A stretch of 51,676 bases of DNA from an uncultured Verrucomicrobia subdivision 3 bacterium (GCA_903872345.1 CAIQKM010000088.1:1-51676); one strand, 5' to 3'; counted from the stretch's first letter, positions 1-9,526 are shown. Numbers and translations: made by a program. Notes: generated by a model not told the origin, from the letters alone.

Positions 1-267
1 CTCAACCCCGACCTCCTCGCCCGCTTCAACCTCCTGCACCGACTCGACCGCCACGTCGCCCGCCTCCAACGCCGCACCGACCGCGCCCGCAAAGAAAAAC
101 CCGCCACCCCCGCCGTGGCTGCAACGCCCCCGTCACCAAAGTTGCCGGCGACGCCTCCGTCGCCGCACCCCTCAACCAACCCGACGCCCACCATCCTCCC
201 ACCGCTGGCCACCCCGCCGCGCCCCAAAACCTCCCCGATCCTCGCCGGCTTCTATCAAAAGTCCTGA
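1..267 (+). CDS. C-terminal end of an unidentified protein (partial)
   Basis: An open frame enters from the left edge and stops at the TGA at 265-267, giving the last 88 residues. The first 30 residues are basic and probably helical (LLHRLDRHVARLQRRTDRAR). The rest is a low-complexity Pro/Thr/Ala tail. I do not recognise the family. Codon use is cytosine-rich, unlike the gene that follows. The stop codon lies inside the palindrome CCTGAAAATCAGG, which begins a repeat. Confidence 0.5.
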   Translation, partial: LNPDLLARFNLLHRLDRHVARLQRRTDRARKEKPATPAVAATPPSPKLPATPPSPHPSTNPTPTILPPLATPPRPKTSPILAGFYQKS

Positions 268-460
268 AAATCAGGGTAAATCAAACCAAACCAAATCAAA
301 CCAAAATCCCGGAGCGCGCCCGTCCCCGGGCGCAGCAACGACCAAGCCCACCAGCCGCGTCACTATGCCAACACCCTCCGCCCACCCTGCCTTCCCGAAA
401 TCCGAGAACCGATGACCTCCCCTGAAAATCAGGGTAAATCAAACCAAATCAAACCAGAAA
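263..460. repeat. Pair of direct repeats, each starting with a small palindrome
   Basis: Two near-identical units lie at 263-303 and 421-460. Each starts with CCTGAAAATCAGG, a 5-bp stem with a 3-nt loop, and continues into an A-rich run built from AAATCAAACC steps. The units are about 158 bp apart and differ by one extra CCAAA step in the first. The DNA between them (304-420) shows no gene. The function is unknown; it may be residue of slippage or of a mobile repeat. Confidence 0.6.
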
Positions 461-461
461 T

Positions 462-602
462 GTAGCGGCGGGCATCTTGCCGCCCGGGGAGAACCTTAAA
501 ATTGCCCGGCCCCGGGCGCATAACCAGCCGCTGGTGCCCGCGAAGCCAGTTCCGCCGGGCTGGAAGCACCGGCTCTACGGCCGGCAAGATGCCCGCCGCT
601 AC
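462..602. repeat. 141-bp dispersed element with 21-bp terminal inverted repeats (copy 1)
   Basis: The first 21 bases (462-482) are the exact reverse complement of the last 21 (582-602). The left end reads GTAGCGGCGGGCATCTTGCC. A second, slightly decayed copy lies at 46692-46833, and the two share an almost identical core from about 519 to 580. The size, inverted ends and lack of coding sequence fit a non-autonomous MITE or REP/BIME-type element (inference). It ends 78 bp before the ilvD start and supplies the DNA for a spurious upstream extension of that frame. Confidence 0.75.
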
Positions 603-679
603 GGAGGGTTGTGGCCGGCGCCCGGTGGTTGCCGGGTGCTGACTGCGGCTTGCGAGCGGCGGGGGTTTCCGGCAGTATA

Positions 680-2395
680 ATGGAAATGAAACACAAATCG
701 GCTGACAGTTTACGTCCTTTTTCCAGCATCGTTTTTGACGGTGATGAACGCGCCGCCGCGCGCGCCATGCTTTATCCCGTGGGCTTCACGGCGGAAGATT
801 TTAAGAAGCCCCTGATTGGCGTCGCCTCCACGTGGAGCGATGTGACGCCGTGCAACATGCACTTGGACAAGCTGGCGCGGGAAGCGGAGAAGGGCACCAA
901 TGCGGGCGGCGGCAAGGCGATTGTTTTCAATACGATCACGATTTCGGACGGCATTTCGATGGGCACGGAGGGGATGAAGTATTCGCTGGTGTCGCGCGAG
1001 GTGATCGCGGATTCCATCGAGACGGTGGTGGGGTGCGCGGGGATGGACGGTTACGTGGCGATTGGCGGTTGCGACAAGAACATGCCGGGGGCGCTGATTG
1101 CGATTGCGCGCATGAACCGGCCGGCCATCTTTGTGTATGGCGGCACGATTCTGCCGGGCTGCATCACGGGGGATACGCGCAAGCTGGACGTGGTGTCGGT
1201 GTTTGAAGCGATTGGCGCGCACGCGAACCAGAAGATTTCGGACAAGGAATTGCTGGCGGTGGAACAATGCGCAATTCCCGGGCCGGGTTCCTGCGGGGGC
1301 ATGTACACGGCGAACACCATGGCGTCGGCCATCGAGGCGCTAGGCATGAGCCTGCCGAACAGTTCCGCGCAGAACGCGGTTTCGCCGGCGAAGCTGGATG
1401 ATTGCCGGCGCGCGGGCGCGGCCGTGGTGGAGATGCTGCGCCAGGGCATCAAGCCGCGGGATATTTTGACCAAGAAGGCGTTTGAAAACGCGATCACCGT
1501 GGTGATTGCGCTGGGCGGTTCCACGAATGCGGTGCTGCATTTGCTGGCGATTGCGCACGCGGCGAAGGTGAAGCTGACGATTGACGATTTCACCCGCATT
1601 GGCAAGCGCGTGCCGGTGCTGGCGGATCTGAAGCCGAGCGGCAAGCATTTGATGTCCGAGCTGATCGCGATCGGCGGCATTCGGCCGCTGATGAAGATGT
1701 TGCTCGACAAAAAATTGCTGCACGGCGACTGCCTGACGGTGACGGGCGAGACGATGGCGGAAAGTTTGGCCGGCGTGAAGCCGTATCCGGCTTACCAGAC
1801 GATCATCCAGCCGTTCGACAAGCCGGTGAAGCCGACGAGCCATCTGGTGATTCTGCGCGGCAACCTCGCGCCGGACGGCGCGGTGGCGAAGATCTCCGGC
1901 AAGGAAGGTCTGAAGTTCAGCGGCAAGGCGATTGTGTTCGAGGGCGAAGAAAAGGCGCTCACGGCGATTTTGAACGGCACGGTCAAGGCCGGGCACGTGA
2001 TTGTGATTCGCGGGGAAGGTCCCAAGGGCGGACCGGGCATGCGCGAAATGCTGTCGCCGACCTCGGCGATCATGGGCCGGGGTCTGGGCAAGGAAGTGGC
2101 GTTGATCACGGACGGCCGGTTCAGCGGCGGCAGCCACGGTTTCGTGGTGGGCCACGTGACGCCGGAAGCTTATCTGGGCGGTACGATCGGTTTGGTGAAG
2201 AACGGCGACCCGATCACGATTGATGCGGAAAAACATGAAGTGACGCTGGACATTCCCGCCGCCGAATTGAAGAAGCGCGCCAAGGCGTGGAAGAAGCCCG
2301 CGCCGCGCTACACCCGGGGCGTGCTGGCCAAGTACGCGCATACGGTGACGACCGCCTCGCTGGGCGCGGTGACGGATGCGGATCTGGCGTTGTAA
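680..2395 (+). CDS. ilvD: Dihydroxy-acid dehydratase
   Basis: IlvD removes water from 2,3-dihydroxy-isovalerate and 2,3-dihydroxy-3-methylvalerate, the third step of valine/isoleucine synthesis in the cytoplasm. The 571 residues show the family pattern: three cysteines expected to hold the Fe-S cluster, at C58 (DVTPCNMH), C131 (GGCDKNMPG) and C205 ([14 protein letters not shown]), and the C-terminal [14 protein letters not shown] motif. I chose ATG 680 because family similarity starts there; the frame stays open back to 611 but runs towards the repeat element. An ATG at 686 is also possible. It is monocistronic, with a strong terminator 28 bp after the stop and no other branched-chain genes nearby. 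Confidence 0.96.
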   Translation: MEMKHKSADSLRPFSSIVFDGDERAAARAMLYPVGFTAEDFKKPLIGVASTWSDVTPCNMHLDKLAREAEKGTNAGGGKAIVFNTITISDGISMGTEGMKYSLVSREVIADSIETVVGCAGMDGYVAIGGCDKNMPGALIAIARMNRPAIFVYGGTILPGCITGDTRKLDVVSVFEAIGAHANQKISDKELLAVEQCAIPGPGSCGGMYTANTMASAIEALGMSLPNSSAQNAVSPAKLDDCRRAGAAVVEMLRQGIKPRDILTKKAFENAITVVIALGGSTNAVLHLLAIAHAAKVKLTIDDFTRIGKRVPVLADLKPSGKHLMSELIAIGGIRPLMKMLLDKKLLHGDCLTVTGETMAESLAGVKPYPAYQTIIQPFDKPVKPTSHLVILRGNLAPDGAVAKISGKEGLKFSGKAIVFEGEEKALTAILNGTVKAGHVIVIRGEGPKGGPGMREMLSPTSAIMGRGLGKEVALITDGRFSGGSHGFVVGHVTPEAYLGGTIGLVKNGDPITIDAEKHEVTLDIPAAELKKRAKAWKKPAPRYTRGVLAKYAHTVTTASLGAVTDADLAL

Positions 2396-2422
2396 CCCTC
2401 CCGCCGGTTTTACGGTTTACCT

Positions 2423-2465
2423 ATAAGCTCCATTACCTCAACGGGTAGTGGGGCTTATTTTGTTT
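2423..2465 (+). terminator. Rho-independent terminator of ilvD
   Basis: A 15-bp stem pairs 2423-2437 with 2444-2458 around a 6-nt loop, with two G-U pairs, and runs into a T-rich tract (TTATTTTGTTT). It lies 28 bp after the ilvD stop. Confidence 0.88.
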
Positions 2466-2484
2466 AAAAAATTCGTCTGCCGGC

Positions 2485-2907
2485 TTGATTTTTTGCAAGC
2501 AGAGGTTAATTTTTTGCGCAACAACCACTGTGGATTATACTTTAACTGAACAGATTACGGACCGCGAACGCCATATTTTTCGGCAGGTGGGGCTTTTGTG
2601 TTTGATTGGGGCCTGCCTTTTGGCGGTGGTTCTATTTTCACCGGATGCCGGACAATATCAGCACACGTCATTCATCAAGGTGGCCAGTGCGAGCAGTTGG
2701 TTGGAACCCGGTGATTTTGCCGCCGCGTGGTGCAGCCTCAAGATCATCCTGTTGAGCGTGGGCCTGTTTTTGTTCATCGAATCTGCGGGCACGCTGCTGG
2801 CGGTGATGCGGCGCAAGCATCTGGCTTTGACTGTTTTTCTCCTGCAGGTGGTGCCGCTTTTGGGCTTCGTGTCCGGCTCGTATTGCTTAGTGAAAGCATT
2901 GCTCTGA
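2485..2907 (+). CDS. Small integral membrane protein, unknown function
   Basis: The 140-residue frame has three strongly hydrophobic stretches, at about residues 36-53, 84-106 and 114-136, separated by short polar loops, so it should be a three-helix inner-membrane protein. I do not recognise a family. The frame opens with TTG at 2485; GTG at 2530 would give 125 residues and lose nothing hydrophobic. No good ribosome binding site decides between them. It follows the ilvD terminator, so it needs its own promoter in the AT-rich DNA around 2455-2530. The next gene converges on it. Confidence 0.55.
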   Translation: MIFCKQRLIFCATTTVDYTLTEQITDRERHIFRQVGLLCLIGACLLAVVLFSPDAGQYQHTSFIKVASASSWLEPGDFAAAWCSLKIILLSVGLFLFIESAGTLLAVMRRKHLALTVFLLQVVPLLGFVSGSYCLVKALL

Positions 2908-2944
2908 GTATCGGCGCCGGCAGTCGTCGATAATTGCCAAACTG

Positions 2945-2968
2945 AGCGCCAGCCGTGCGGCTGGCGCT
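2945..2968. terminator. Perfect 10-bp hairpin between convergent genes
   Basis: AGCGCCAGCC (2945-2954), GTGC loop, GGCTGGCGCT (2959-2968). It lies between the ends of the membrane protein gene (2907) and the minus-strand beta-strand-repeat gene (3006). There is no U tract, so it may be a bidirectional transcript end or a REP-like element. Confidence 0.5.
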
Positions 2969-3005
2969 ACCGTTTGCCATTGGATTCATCTTTCCTCCCG
3001 ACAAC

Positions 3006-6000
3006 TTAGGGAGTGGACGTGCGATAATACCGGGCGGGGTGGTTCGAGGCGTCCACGTCAATAAATCCGGGCAGGCCGTTGGTGGTGGCCAGACTGGTGC
3101 CGAGGGTGGTCCAGTTGGTGGAGGTCAGATCCAGGCTGCTTTGAATCCGGTAGCTGGCCCCGGCATCACCGCCGGTGAAGGTCAGTTGCACTGTGCCGTC
3201 CGCGAGCAACACCGGGGGATTGATGGTTACCGGGGTGGGCGCGCCCACGGTCAGATTTCCGTTCACATAGCTGATGGTGTAATTGCCCAGGCCGCTGCCG
3301 GCGGCGGCACTCGGGACAATCGGGTAGGCGCCGGCTGCGGCGGTGTTGGCTGCCCCGGTGCTGGCCAGGGTGACGCTGCTGATGCCATCGCCGTTGGTGA
3401 GCCCGGTGGCGGTGAATTCCGTGCCGGCAAAGGTGATGGTCTGGCCATAGGCTTTCGCGGCGTTGTTCGCCGTTACCGTCAGACTGGCGGGCGTGATGGT
3501 CAGATTGGTGCCGGCAAACGTGAGCGCGTAGTTGGTGCTCAGGGCCAGTGTTCCCTGAGTGATGGCATAGTTGCCGACCGTTTCACCGGTGGCGCGGGTC
3601 AAGGCTCCGCTGAAGCTGTCGCTTCCCACCAGCGCGGGGCTGAATCCGTAGGTCAGGGTGGGATCGGTGGTGCCATAGACTTTGGTCTGGCCATTCGCCG
3701 TCACAGTCTCCGTCAAGGGGCTGACGGTGAGGGTTCCGGAGTCATACGTGATGGTGTAGTTTAGAGGATTAAACGTTCCGCCGGTGGCCGCGCCAGGCGT
3801 GATGGGGTAACTGCCCGTTGCATCCGTGGTGCCAGTTCCGCCGCTGGTCAGGGTTACGGAACCGACGGTCTCGCCATTCTGCAAGCCGCTCGCGGCAAAC
3901 TCCGTTCCCGCATAGGTCAGGGTCTGACCGTACACTTTGTTCGTGTTATTGGCGGTAACGGTAAGCAAGCCTGGCGCCACGGTGAGCAGGCCATTCGTGA
4001 GGTTGAACGTGTAGTTGGTCGAAGCCAGGCTGCCCAGGCTGTTGGTGATCACATAGGCTCCCACCGGGCTGTTGGTATCGGCGGCAGTGGCCAGCGCCGG
4101 AGTCCCGACGACATCGCTATTGGTGATGCTATCGTCGTTGACGAAGCCGGTGTAAGTGACGGTGAACACCGGATTGGTGGCGCCGTAGGCCCGGGCCAGG
4201 TTGTCCGCCGTTACGCCGAGGGCGGCGGGATTTACCGTCAGGGTGCCATTCACATACGAGATATTATAATTGCCCAGCCCGCTGCCGCTGGCCGTGCCCG
4301 GCACGATATCATAACTGGCCACGCCCGCCGTGTTGGTTGCCCCGGTGCTGGTCAAGGTCACACTGCTCACGCTGTCGCCATTGGTCAGGCCGCTGGCGGC
4401 AAATTCCGTGCCGGCAAAGGTGATGTTCTGGCCGTAAACCTTGTTCGTGTTGTTCGCGGTCACGGTCAGACTTGCCGTCGTGATCGTCAGATTCGTGCCG
4501 ACAAAAGTAAGCGCGTAGTTGGTGCTCAAAGCCAGGGTCCCCTGGGTGATCGGGTGGAGGCCGACATTTTCGCCGGCCGTGCGGGTGAGGCTGCCGCTAA
4601 AACTGTCGCCGCCGATCAGGGCGGGGCTGAAGCCGTAAGTGAACGCCGGGTCGGCCGTGCCATACACCTTGGTCTGGCCGTTGGCGGTGACGGTCACGCC
4701 CACGGGATTTACGGTGAGCGTACCGTTCACATAGTTAAACGAGTAATTCGCCGCCGTCAGGCCGGACGGAATCAGACTGTAACTGCCGGCACCAATCGCA
4801 CCTTGCGCGGAGCCGCCGTAGCTCAGTGATCCGCCGAGCACGGCGGCGTTATCACCGTTCACAAAGCCGCCGTAGATCACGCCATTGCCGCCGGAGAAGG
4901 CCGTGCCGTCATAGGTCCGGTTGGTGCTGAGGGCAGTGACCGTGAGCGTGGCGCGGTTGACAACCTCGGTCAGGACGGCGGAAGTGCTGCCCACGTCGCC
5001 GGCATCGCCGGGATAAACGGCGGTGACCGAATGCAAACCCACGGTGAAGGCGGCGGTTGAATAGGTGGCCACGCCGCCGGCGGTGGTGCCCGTGCCCAGG
5101 GTGGTGGCGCCGTCCATGAAAGTGATGGTCTCACCATTGGCCGGGGTCGGGCTGACGGTCGCCTGGAAGGTCAAGCTGCCGCCGTAGGTCGAAGGATTGT
5201 TGCCGGCGGAAATCGTCACCGCAGTGGCGGTGGTGTTTTGCACGGTGAGGAGGACATTGCCGTTGCTTACGGAAAGGGTTGCCGCCGTGCCCGCCGCAAG
5301 GCCGGTGCCGGTGATGACGGGCGTGGGATTGGGGGTGCCGGTGATGGTGCCACTGGCGCCGTTGCCGGTCTGGATCACCCGGTACGTGCCGACGCCGAGG
5401 GCGGTCGCCGCCGCGTTGGTAATGGTGATGGTGTTGTTATTGAGTGTTAGCGACGCATTGGTGATGAGCAGGGCGGGGTGGGTGGTGTCGCCGGCAAAGG
5501 CGGCGGGCGTGAAGCCGAGCTTGATTGCCTGCGAACCCAGGCTGACCGAACCGCCCGACGCGCCCTTGATGATGGCGGCGTTGGTTCCCGGGCTGGTACC
5601 CGTACCGCTGGCGCTTAACGTTGTTGTGGTGCCGAGATTGAAAGCAGAATTGGCCGACACATCGAACGTGGCTCCGCCGGCGACGAAAACATTGGCCGAA
5701 TTGCTGATGGTGGCGGCGCCGCCCAACACGAGGGTGCCGCTGCTGATGACGGTATTGCCGGTGTAAGTGTTGCCGGCGCTGGTGAGGCTGACGGTGTTGG
5801 TGCCGAGTTTCTTCAGCGCGCCGGGGCCGCTGACGGGGCCGGAAATGGTGAAGGTTACCGCGTTACCGTTGTTGACGGTGCCGACGCTGCTGTCCGCCAG
5901 CAGTTCCAGCGGGCCGGAAAAATTGACCGCCGTGCCGCCGTCATTCACCTGCAAGGTGCCGGCGCTGCCGCCGCCGTCGCCGCCGTTCAGGTCAATTTCG

Positions 6001-8255
6001 TTGGTGACCGTGCCGTAATTCGCGCCGCCGCCGACCGCGAGGTCCGCTCCGGTGGCGACAACGGCTTTGCCGAAGCCCAGACCGTGGGCGTTGCGGATCT
6101 GCAATTCGCCCTGATTCACATAGGTATTGCCGGCGAAGATGTTGTTGGCGTTGGTAAGCGCGCCGGTGACGATGTCGCCCAGGATGATCTGCACCGAGCC
6201 CGTCTTGGTGAGACTGCCGGGGCCGGCGATGACATTGGGAATGAAGAAGGTGCCGTTGGTGGCAAGGATCGTGCCGCCGTTGGTGCCGAGCGTCCAGAAA
6301 CGGTTAAACGTGCTGGCCGCCGGCCGGGCACCGCCGAATTGGAAGGTGCCGCCATTGAGGACAATGTTGGAGCCGGCGCCCAGGGTGGAGGCGGTGCCGT
6401 TGAGCGCCACCGTATTCACGGCGAACGTGCCGGCGTTCACGGTCACCGGGCCGGTGAAATCGCTGGCGGTGTTGCTGTTGACGAGCAGGCCGCCGCCGTT
6501 TTTGGTGAGACCGACGGGGCCGGTGATTTTGCCGCCGCCCTGGAACAGATAGTTGCCGGTGGCGTTCACGGTGACCGAGCCGGGTTTCAAGGTGCCGGTA
6601 AGGGTCACGGTATTGGTGTTGGCAGTGTCATCGAAGGTGACGGCATCGGCGGTCAGAAAGGTCAGGGAATCGCTGTTCCAGTTGGCGGTCGTATTGGCGT
6701 CCCAAACGCTGCTGGCGGCGGTGCCGCTCCAGGTCAGATTTACCGCGCCGCCGACGGTGACATTGATCTGGCCGGCGGTGGCTTCGCTTTCGGTGAAGGT
6801 GTAACGGGTATCAGTCAGGATCGTGGCATTGAAGGAGCTGGGTTTGGCGCCGCCGTAGGTGAACAGGGTATAGGTGCTGCCATTGGTCAACGCGGACTGG
6901 CCGGTGAGGAAAATCCGGGCGTTCTGAGGATCGAGATTGCCGCCGACGCTGATGAGGTCGTTGACGCCGCCGCCGACGGTGGGAGAAGTGTTCAGGTCAA
7001 AGTAATTGGTGGTGGTCGCACCGAGGGTCAGGTTGCTGGAGACGGAAAGGGTGCCGACCGCTCCGATACCGCCGGGGGTCGAGGCGAGATTCAGGCTGCC
7101 GGGCTGGAGGAGGGTGTTGGCGGCCCCGGCGTTGACGCTGCCTTTCACGGTGCCGCTGCCGGCGAGCACCTGGCTGGCGGAGAGGAACAGGGCGTTGGAG
7201 CCGCCCGCGTTGGTGGTGGCGGAGACATCCAGCGTGGCCCCGGCAAAGACGGTGATATTGGTGGTGCCGCCGAGTTTGCCATTGGGGCCGAGTACCAGGG
7301 TGCCGCCTTCAACCGTGGTGTAGCCGGTGTAGGGATTGTTGCCGGTAAAATACCAGGTGCCGGCATCCTGCTTGCGACAGGGAAAATTGGCACCGGTGAT
7401 GCCGCCGTTGTTGGTGCCGTTGGCCGCGCCGCCGAGGGCGATGGCGCGGGGCGTGGTGCCCAGCGTGATGGCACCGTTGAGGGTGAGGCTGCCGGCGTTG
7501 GCCAGGACATAGGCGTAGCCGCCGCCACTATACACATTGATCGGACCGCCCACGACATTGTCGCCCGCCTCGTTGATGATTGCGCCGTATTGCTGGCTCA
7601 GGGTATAGCCGAGGCTGGAGGCCAGGTTGATATTGCCGTTGGTGCCGTTTAAATGCAGGCCCGCGCCCAGGGCATTGTTGGCCACATAAATCGTCTTGGT
7701 ACCGGAGCCGAGGGCGCCGCTGTTGTTGATCCAGACCGCGCCGCCGAAGTTGGTGAAATTGCCGCTGAACGTGTTGGTTCCGTTTAGGACCAGCGTGCCA
7801 CCGCTGTCCTTATACAGGCCGAAAGCGCCGGAAACCGGGCCGTTGACGGTCAGGGACTGGTTGGTGGCGACGACCCAGATCTGGCTGGCGGCGAGGGCCA
7901 CGGGCGCGTTGAAAGTGAGGGACTGGTTGGCGTTGCTCAGGTTGATGCCGCTCGCGCCGCTGGTGAAGGTGTTGGCGGAATTGAGGGAGACCGGGCCGGC
8001 GGGATTGGTGAACAGGATGCCTTTGACGCTGTAGGCGCTGCCCAGCCAGTTGCTGAGGTTGGCGGAGGAGTTGGCGTTATAAATGACGAGGTCGGTCGAA
8101 CCGGGCGCGGCCCCGCCGCTCCAGTTGCCGGTGGTGGACCACTGGTTGTCGGTGGTGCCTTTCCAAGTCTGGTCGGCGAAACCGGGCAGGGTCGCCAGGG
8201 CCAGGGCGCCGGTCAGCAACAGGCGCGATATCAAGGGTGAGGAGGATGGTTTCAT
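3006..8255 (-). CDS. Giant secreted protein: beta-strand repeats, Ig-like, YDG and six MBG repeats
   Basis: A 1749-residue extracellular protein. A Sec signal peptide (MKPSSSPLIS ... LPGFA) precedes DQTW. Residues about 28-1000 are autotransporter-associated beta-strand repeats rich in GGTLVL / GAGTL-like steps and Asn/Thr/Gly. Then come an Ig-like domain (about 1008-1098), a YDG-type domain (about 1100-1180), six MBG-type repeats (about 1183-1673, each marked by a KVYG or AYG step) and a 70-residue C-terminal domain ending PARYYRTSTP. There is no C-terminal beta-barrel, so it is not a classical type V autotransporter. The 1120-residue protein at 31368-34730 is a paralogue. The start at 8255 has no clear Shine-Dalgarno. 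A role in cell-surface architecture or adhesion is inference. Confidence 0.85.
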   Translation of the reverse strand: MKPSSSPLISRLLLTGALALATLPGFADQTWKGTTDNQWSTTGNWSGGAAPGSTDLVIYNANSSANLSNWLGSAYSVKGILFTNPAGPVSLNSANTFTSGASGINLSNANQSLTFNAPVALAASQIWVVATNQSLTVNGPVSGAFGLYKDSGGTLVLNGTNTFSGNFTNFGGAVWINNSGALGSGTKTIYVANNALGAGLHLNGTNGNINLASSLGYTLSQQYGAIINEAGDNVVGGPINVYSGGGYAYVLANAGSLTLNGAITLGTTPRAIALGGAANGTNNGGITGANFPCRKQDAGTWYFTGNNPYTGYTTVEGGTLVLGPNGKLGGTTNITVFAGATLDVSATTNAGGSNALFLSASQVLAGSGTVKGSVNAGAANTLLQPGSLNLASTPGGIGAVGTLSVSSNLTLGATTTNYFDLNTSPTVGGGVNDLISVGGNLDPQNARIFLTGQSALTNGSTYTLFTYGGAKPSSFNATILTDTRYTFTESEATAGQINVTVGGAVNLTWSGTAASSVWDANTTANWNSDSLTFLTADAVTFDDTANTNTVTLTGTLKPGSVTVNATGNYLFQGGGKITGPVGLTKNGGGLLVNSNTASDFTGPVTVNAGTFAVNTVALNGTASTLGAGSNIVLNGGTFQFGGARPAASTFNRFWTLGTNGGTILATNGTFFIPNVIAGPGSLTKTGSVQIILGDIVTGALTNANNIFAGNTYVNQGELQIRNAHGLGFGKAVVATGADLAVGGGANYGTVTNEIDLNGGDGGGSAGTLQVNDGGTAVNFSGPLELLADSSVGTVNNGNAVTFTISGPVSGPGALKKLGTNTVSLTSAGNTYTGNTVISSGTLVLGGAATISNSANVFVAGGATFDVSANSAFNLGTTTTLSASGTGTSPGTNAAIIKGASGGSVSLGSQAIKLGFTPAAFAGDTTHPALLITNASLTLNNNTITITNAAATALGVGTYRVIQTGNGASGTITGTPNPTPVITGTGLAAGTAATLSVSNGNVLLTVQNTTATAVTISAGNNPSTYGGSLTFQATVSPTPANGETITFMDGATTLGTGTTAGGVATYSTAAFTVGLHSVTAVYPGDAGDVGSTSAVLTEVVNRATLTVTALSTNRTYDGTAFSGGNGVIYGGFVNGDNAAVLGGSLSYGGSAQGAIGAGSYSLIPSGLTAANYSFNYVNGTLTVNPVGVTVTANGQTKVYGTADPAFTYGFSPALIGGDSFSGSLTRTAGENVGLHPITQGTLALSTNYALTFVGTNLTITTASLTVTANNTNKVYGQNITFAGTEFAASGLTNGDSVSSVTLTSTGATNTAGVASYDIVPGTASGSGLGNYNISYVNGTLTVNPAALGVTADNLARAYGATNPVFTVTYTGFVNDDSITNSDVVGTPALATAADTNSPVGAYVITNSLGSLASTNYTFNLTNGLLTVAPGLLTVTANNTNKVYGQTLTYAGTEFAASGLQNGETVGSVTLTSGGTGTTDATGSYPITPGAATGGTFNPLNYTITYDSGTLTVSPLTETVTANGQTKVYGTTDPTLTYGFSPALVGSDSFSGALTRATGETVGNYAITQGTLALSTNYALTFAGTNLTITPASLTVTANNAAKAYGQTITFAGTEFTATGLTNGDGISSVTLASTGAANTAAAGAYPIVPSAAAGSGLGNYTISYVNGNLTVGAPTPVTINPPVLLADGTVQLTFTGGDAGASYRIQSSLDLTSTNWTTLGTSLATTNGLPGFIDVDASNHPARYYRTSTP
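3235..4710 (-). repeat. Tandem MBG-domain coding repeats
   Basis: Six consecutive units of roughly 230-260 bp encode the MBG-type domains. Repeats 1 and 5 are close copies (TVTANGQTKVYG in both), as are 2, 4 and 6 (LTVTANN ... AGTEF). The two-type alternation suggests duplication of a two-domain block. Confidence 0.75.
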
Positions 8256-8456
8256 AAGGGGTTCAGCGGGTCGCCGGATTTTTGGACTGGTTGGTTCTGA
8301 GTGACAATTGGCCCGAGACCGCGTCGGTGGCCGCCCGCCGGCAGAGTTGCCGCACCGTTTTGCAACGGGCGCAAAGCTGCCGGTCAGGCCGGGTCACCGG
8401 TACGGTCAGGGGGTTACAATGTACTGACTGTCTCATTTAATGTCGGGGGACGAAAC

Positions 8457-8470
8457 CGTATTTTTGTATG
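8457..8470. promoter_or_regulatory. Candidate operator, variant half-site (CGTATTTTTGTATG)
   Basis: One perfect GTATG half and one degenerate half. A 21-bp stretch around it (8454-8474) is identical to 34919-34939 upstream of the paralogous beta-strand-repeat gene. Both sites lie about 200 bp upstream of the start codon they face (202 bp here, 192 bp there). Confidence 0.55.
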
Positions 8471-8525
8471 GGCCGGGAAACGGGTTGAAAGCAAGCGGGT
8501 CGGCGGAAATGGACCGATGGTCGGT

Positions 8526-8539
8526 CATACAATCGTATG
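8526..8539. promoter_or_regulatory. Candidate operator, perfect palindrome (CATACAATCGTATG)
   Basis: CATAC and GTATG arms around a 4-nt spacer. It lies 34 bp upstream of the pseudopilin start at 8573 and 69 bp from the variant site at 8457. The same 10 fixed bases recur at 21855 and 27473. Confidence 0.65.
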
Positions 8540-8572
8540 GTTGTTAACGTTTGGCGATGCCCTAGACTGGCG

Positions 8573-9526
8573 ATGAACCAACCGAATTTTATGAATCGAG
8601 AACGTCTCTCCGTCGAAAAGTCTGGCGCCTTTACCCTGATTGAATTGCTGGTGGTGATCGCGATCATCGCCATTCTGGCGGCCATGCTGCTGCCGGCACT
8701 TTCCAAGGCGAAGCAACGGGCGCTGGCCATTCAATGCATGGGCAACGGCCGGCAACTGGGACTGGCCTGCCAGATGTATGCGGCGGACTATACCGACTTC
8801 TTCCCGCCGAACTCGGATGATGGCGCCGCCGGCTATGTCTGGTGCCCGGGCAGTGTGCAGGGCGGCATGCCGGGTGACCCCCGACCGCTCGGACCTTATA
8901 CTTTTTACCCTGACAGCCTCACCATGGCCTCGGATGTCCTCGGCCCGTTTTTGGGCAAGAGCACGGCGGTGTTCAAATGTCCCGGGGACCCGCGATTTGG
9001 TGCCTATAATGGCACCACGCCGGGTCTGGTCGGCACCAGCGTCCCGGCATCCCGCAGTTATTCCATGAATGAAGGGGTGGGAACGATTGACAGCCTTTTT
9101 GCCGCGAATCACGTCGCCGGCCAGCATTCCGGCGCACCCAGCCAGCCTTCGCTCGGGCCATGGCTGACCGGTTCCCAATACGGAAACAAGCATAACAGTC
9201 CGTATGCCACGTTTGGCAAAACCACGGACTTTTCCGGGGTGAGTTCCTCCAGCATCTTCATCATGGTGGATGAAAGTCCCTGGAGCATTGATGACGGCGG
9301 TTTTGCGGTCAGCGCCGGCATTCCCAAGTGGGTCAACTTTCCCGCCACCTTTCACGGCCAGGCCTGCGGGTTTTCCTTTTGCGACGGACATGCCGAGGTG
9401 CATAAGTGGCAGGGCAGCACGATGGTGCTGACCGCGCCGCGCCCCAATGGTTCCTCCGGCACGGCGGTGGCCCCCACCGATCCGGATTGGAACTGGCTGG
9501 TCGCCCATTCCACGGCAAAAATGTGA
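8573..9526 (+). CDS. Type II secretion / type IV-like pseudopilin with H-X9-DG domain
   Basis: The 317-residue product has a prepilin leader (MNQPNF ... VEKSGA) followed by [13 protein letters not shown], the N-terminal helix that anchors pseudopilins until prepilin peptidase cleaves and methylates them. Residue -1 is Ala rather than Gly. Near the C-terminus [12 protein letters not shown] matches the H-X9-DG signature of a prepilin subfamily abundant in Planctomycetes and Verrucomicrobia. I chose ATG 8573 (alternative 8591); the upstream in-frame ATG at 8537 lies inside the operator-like palindrome at 8526-8539 and is unlikely. No secretion machinery genes lie nearby, so it probably works with a system encoded elsewhere. 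Confidence 0.9.
   Translation: MNQPNFMNRERLSVEKSGAFTLIELLVVIAIIAILAAMLLPALSKAKQRALAIQCMGNGRQLGLACQMYAADYTDFFPPNSDDGAAGYVWCPGSVQGGMPGDPRPLGPYTFYPDSLTMASDVLGPFLGKSTAVFKCPGDPRFGAYNGTTPGLVGTSVPASRSYSMNEGVGTIDSLFAANHVAGQHSGAPSQPSLGPWLTGSQYGNKHNSPYATFGKTTDFSGVSSSSIFIMVDESPWSIDDGGFAVSAGIPKWVNFPATFHGQACGFSFCDGHAEVHKWQGSTMVLTAPRPNGSSGTAVAPTDPDWNWLVAHSTAKM

Larger units (their letters stand above)
8256..8572. promoter_or_regulatory. Divergent control region with two palindromic sites
   Basis: This 317-bp gap separates the minus-strand beta-strand-repeat gene from the pseudopilin gene. I see no gene in it. It holds two copies of the CATAC-N4-GTATG-type motif, at 8457-8470 and 8526-8539, listed separately. 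A small hairpin (CCGTT-TTGC-AACGG) lies near 8354-8367. Confidence 0.55.

Noticed and set aside
611..679. N-terminal extension of ilvD
   Set aside because: The extra residues come from DNA next to the repeat element and match no part of the family.
3235..4710. CRISPR-like array
   Set aside because: Repeats are long, diverged and coding, in one open frame; no short identical repeats with unique spacers.
6084..7652. 522-codon plus-strand frame rich in Gly/Ala/Val
   Set aside because: It is the reverse of the repetitive beta-strand coding sequence; composition explains the open frame.
3006..8255. Type V autotransporter
   Set aside because: Beta-strand repeats are present but there is no C-terminal membrane barrel; the end is a small soluble domain.
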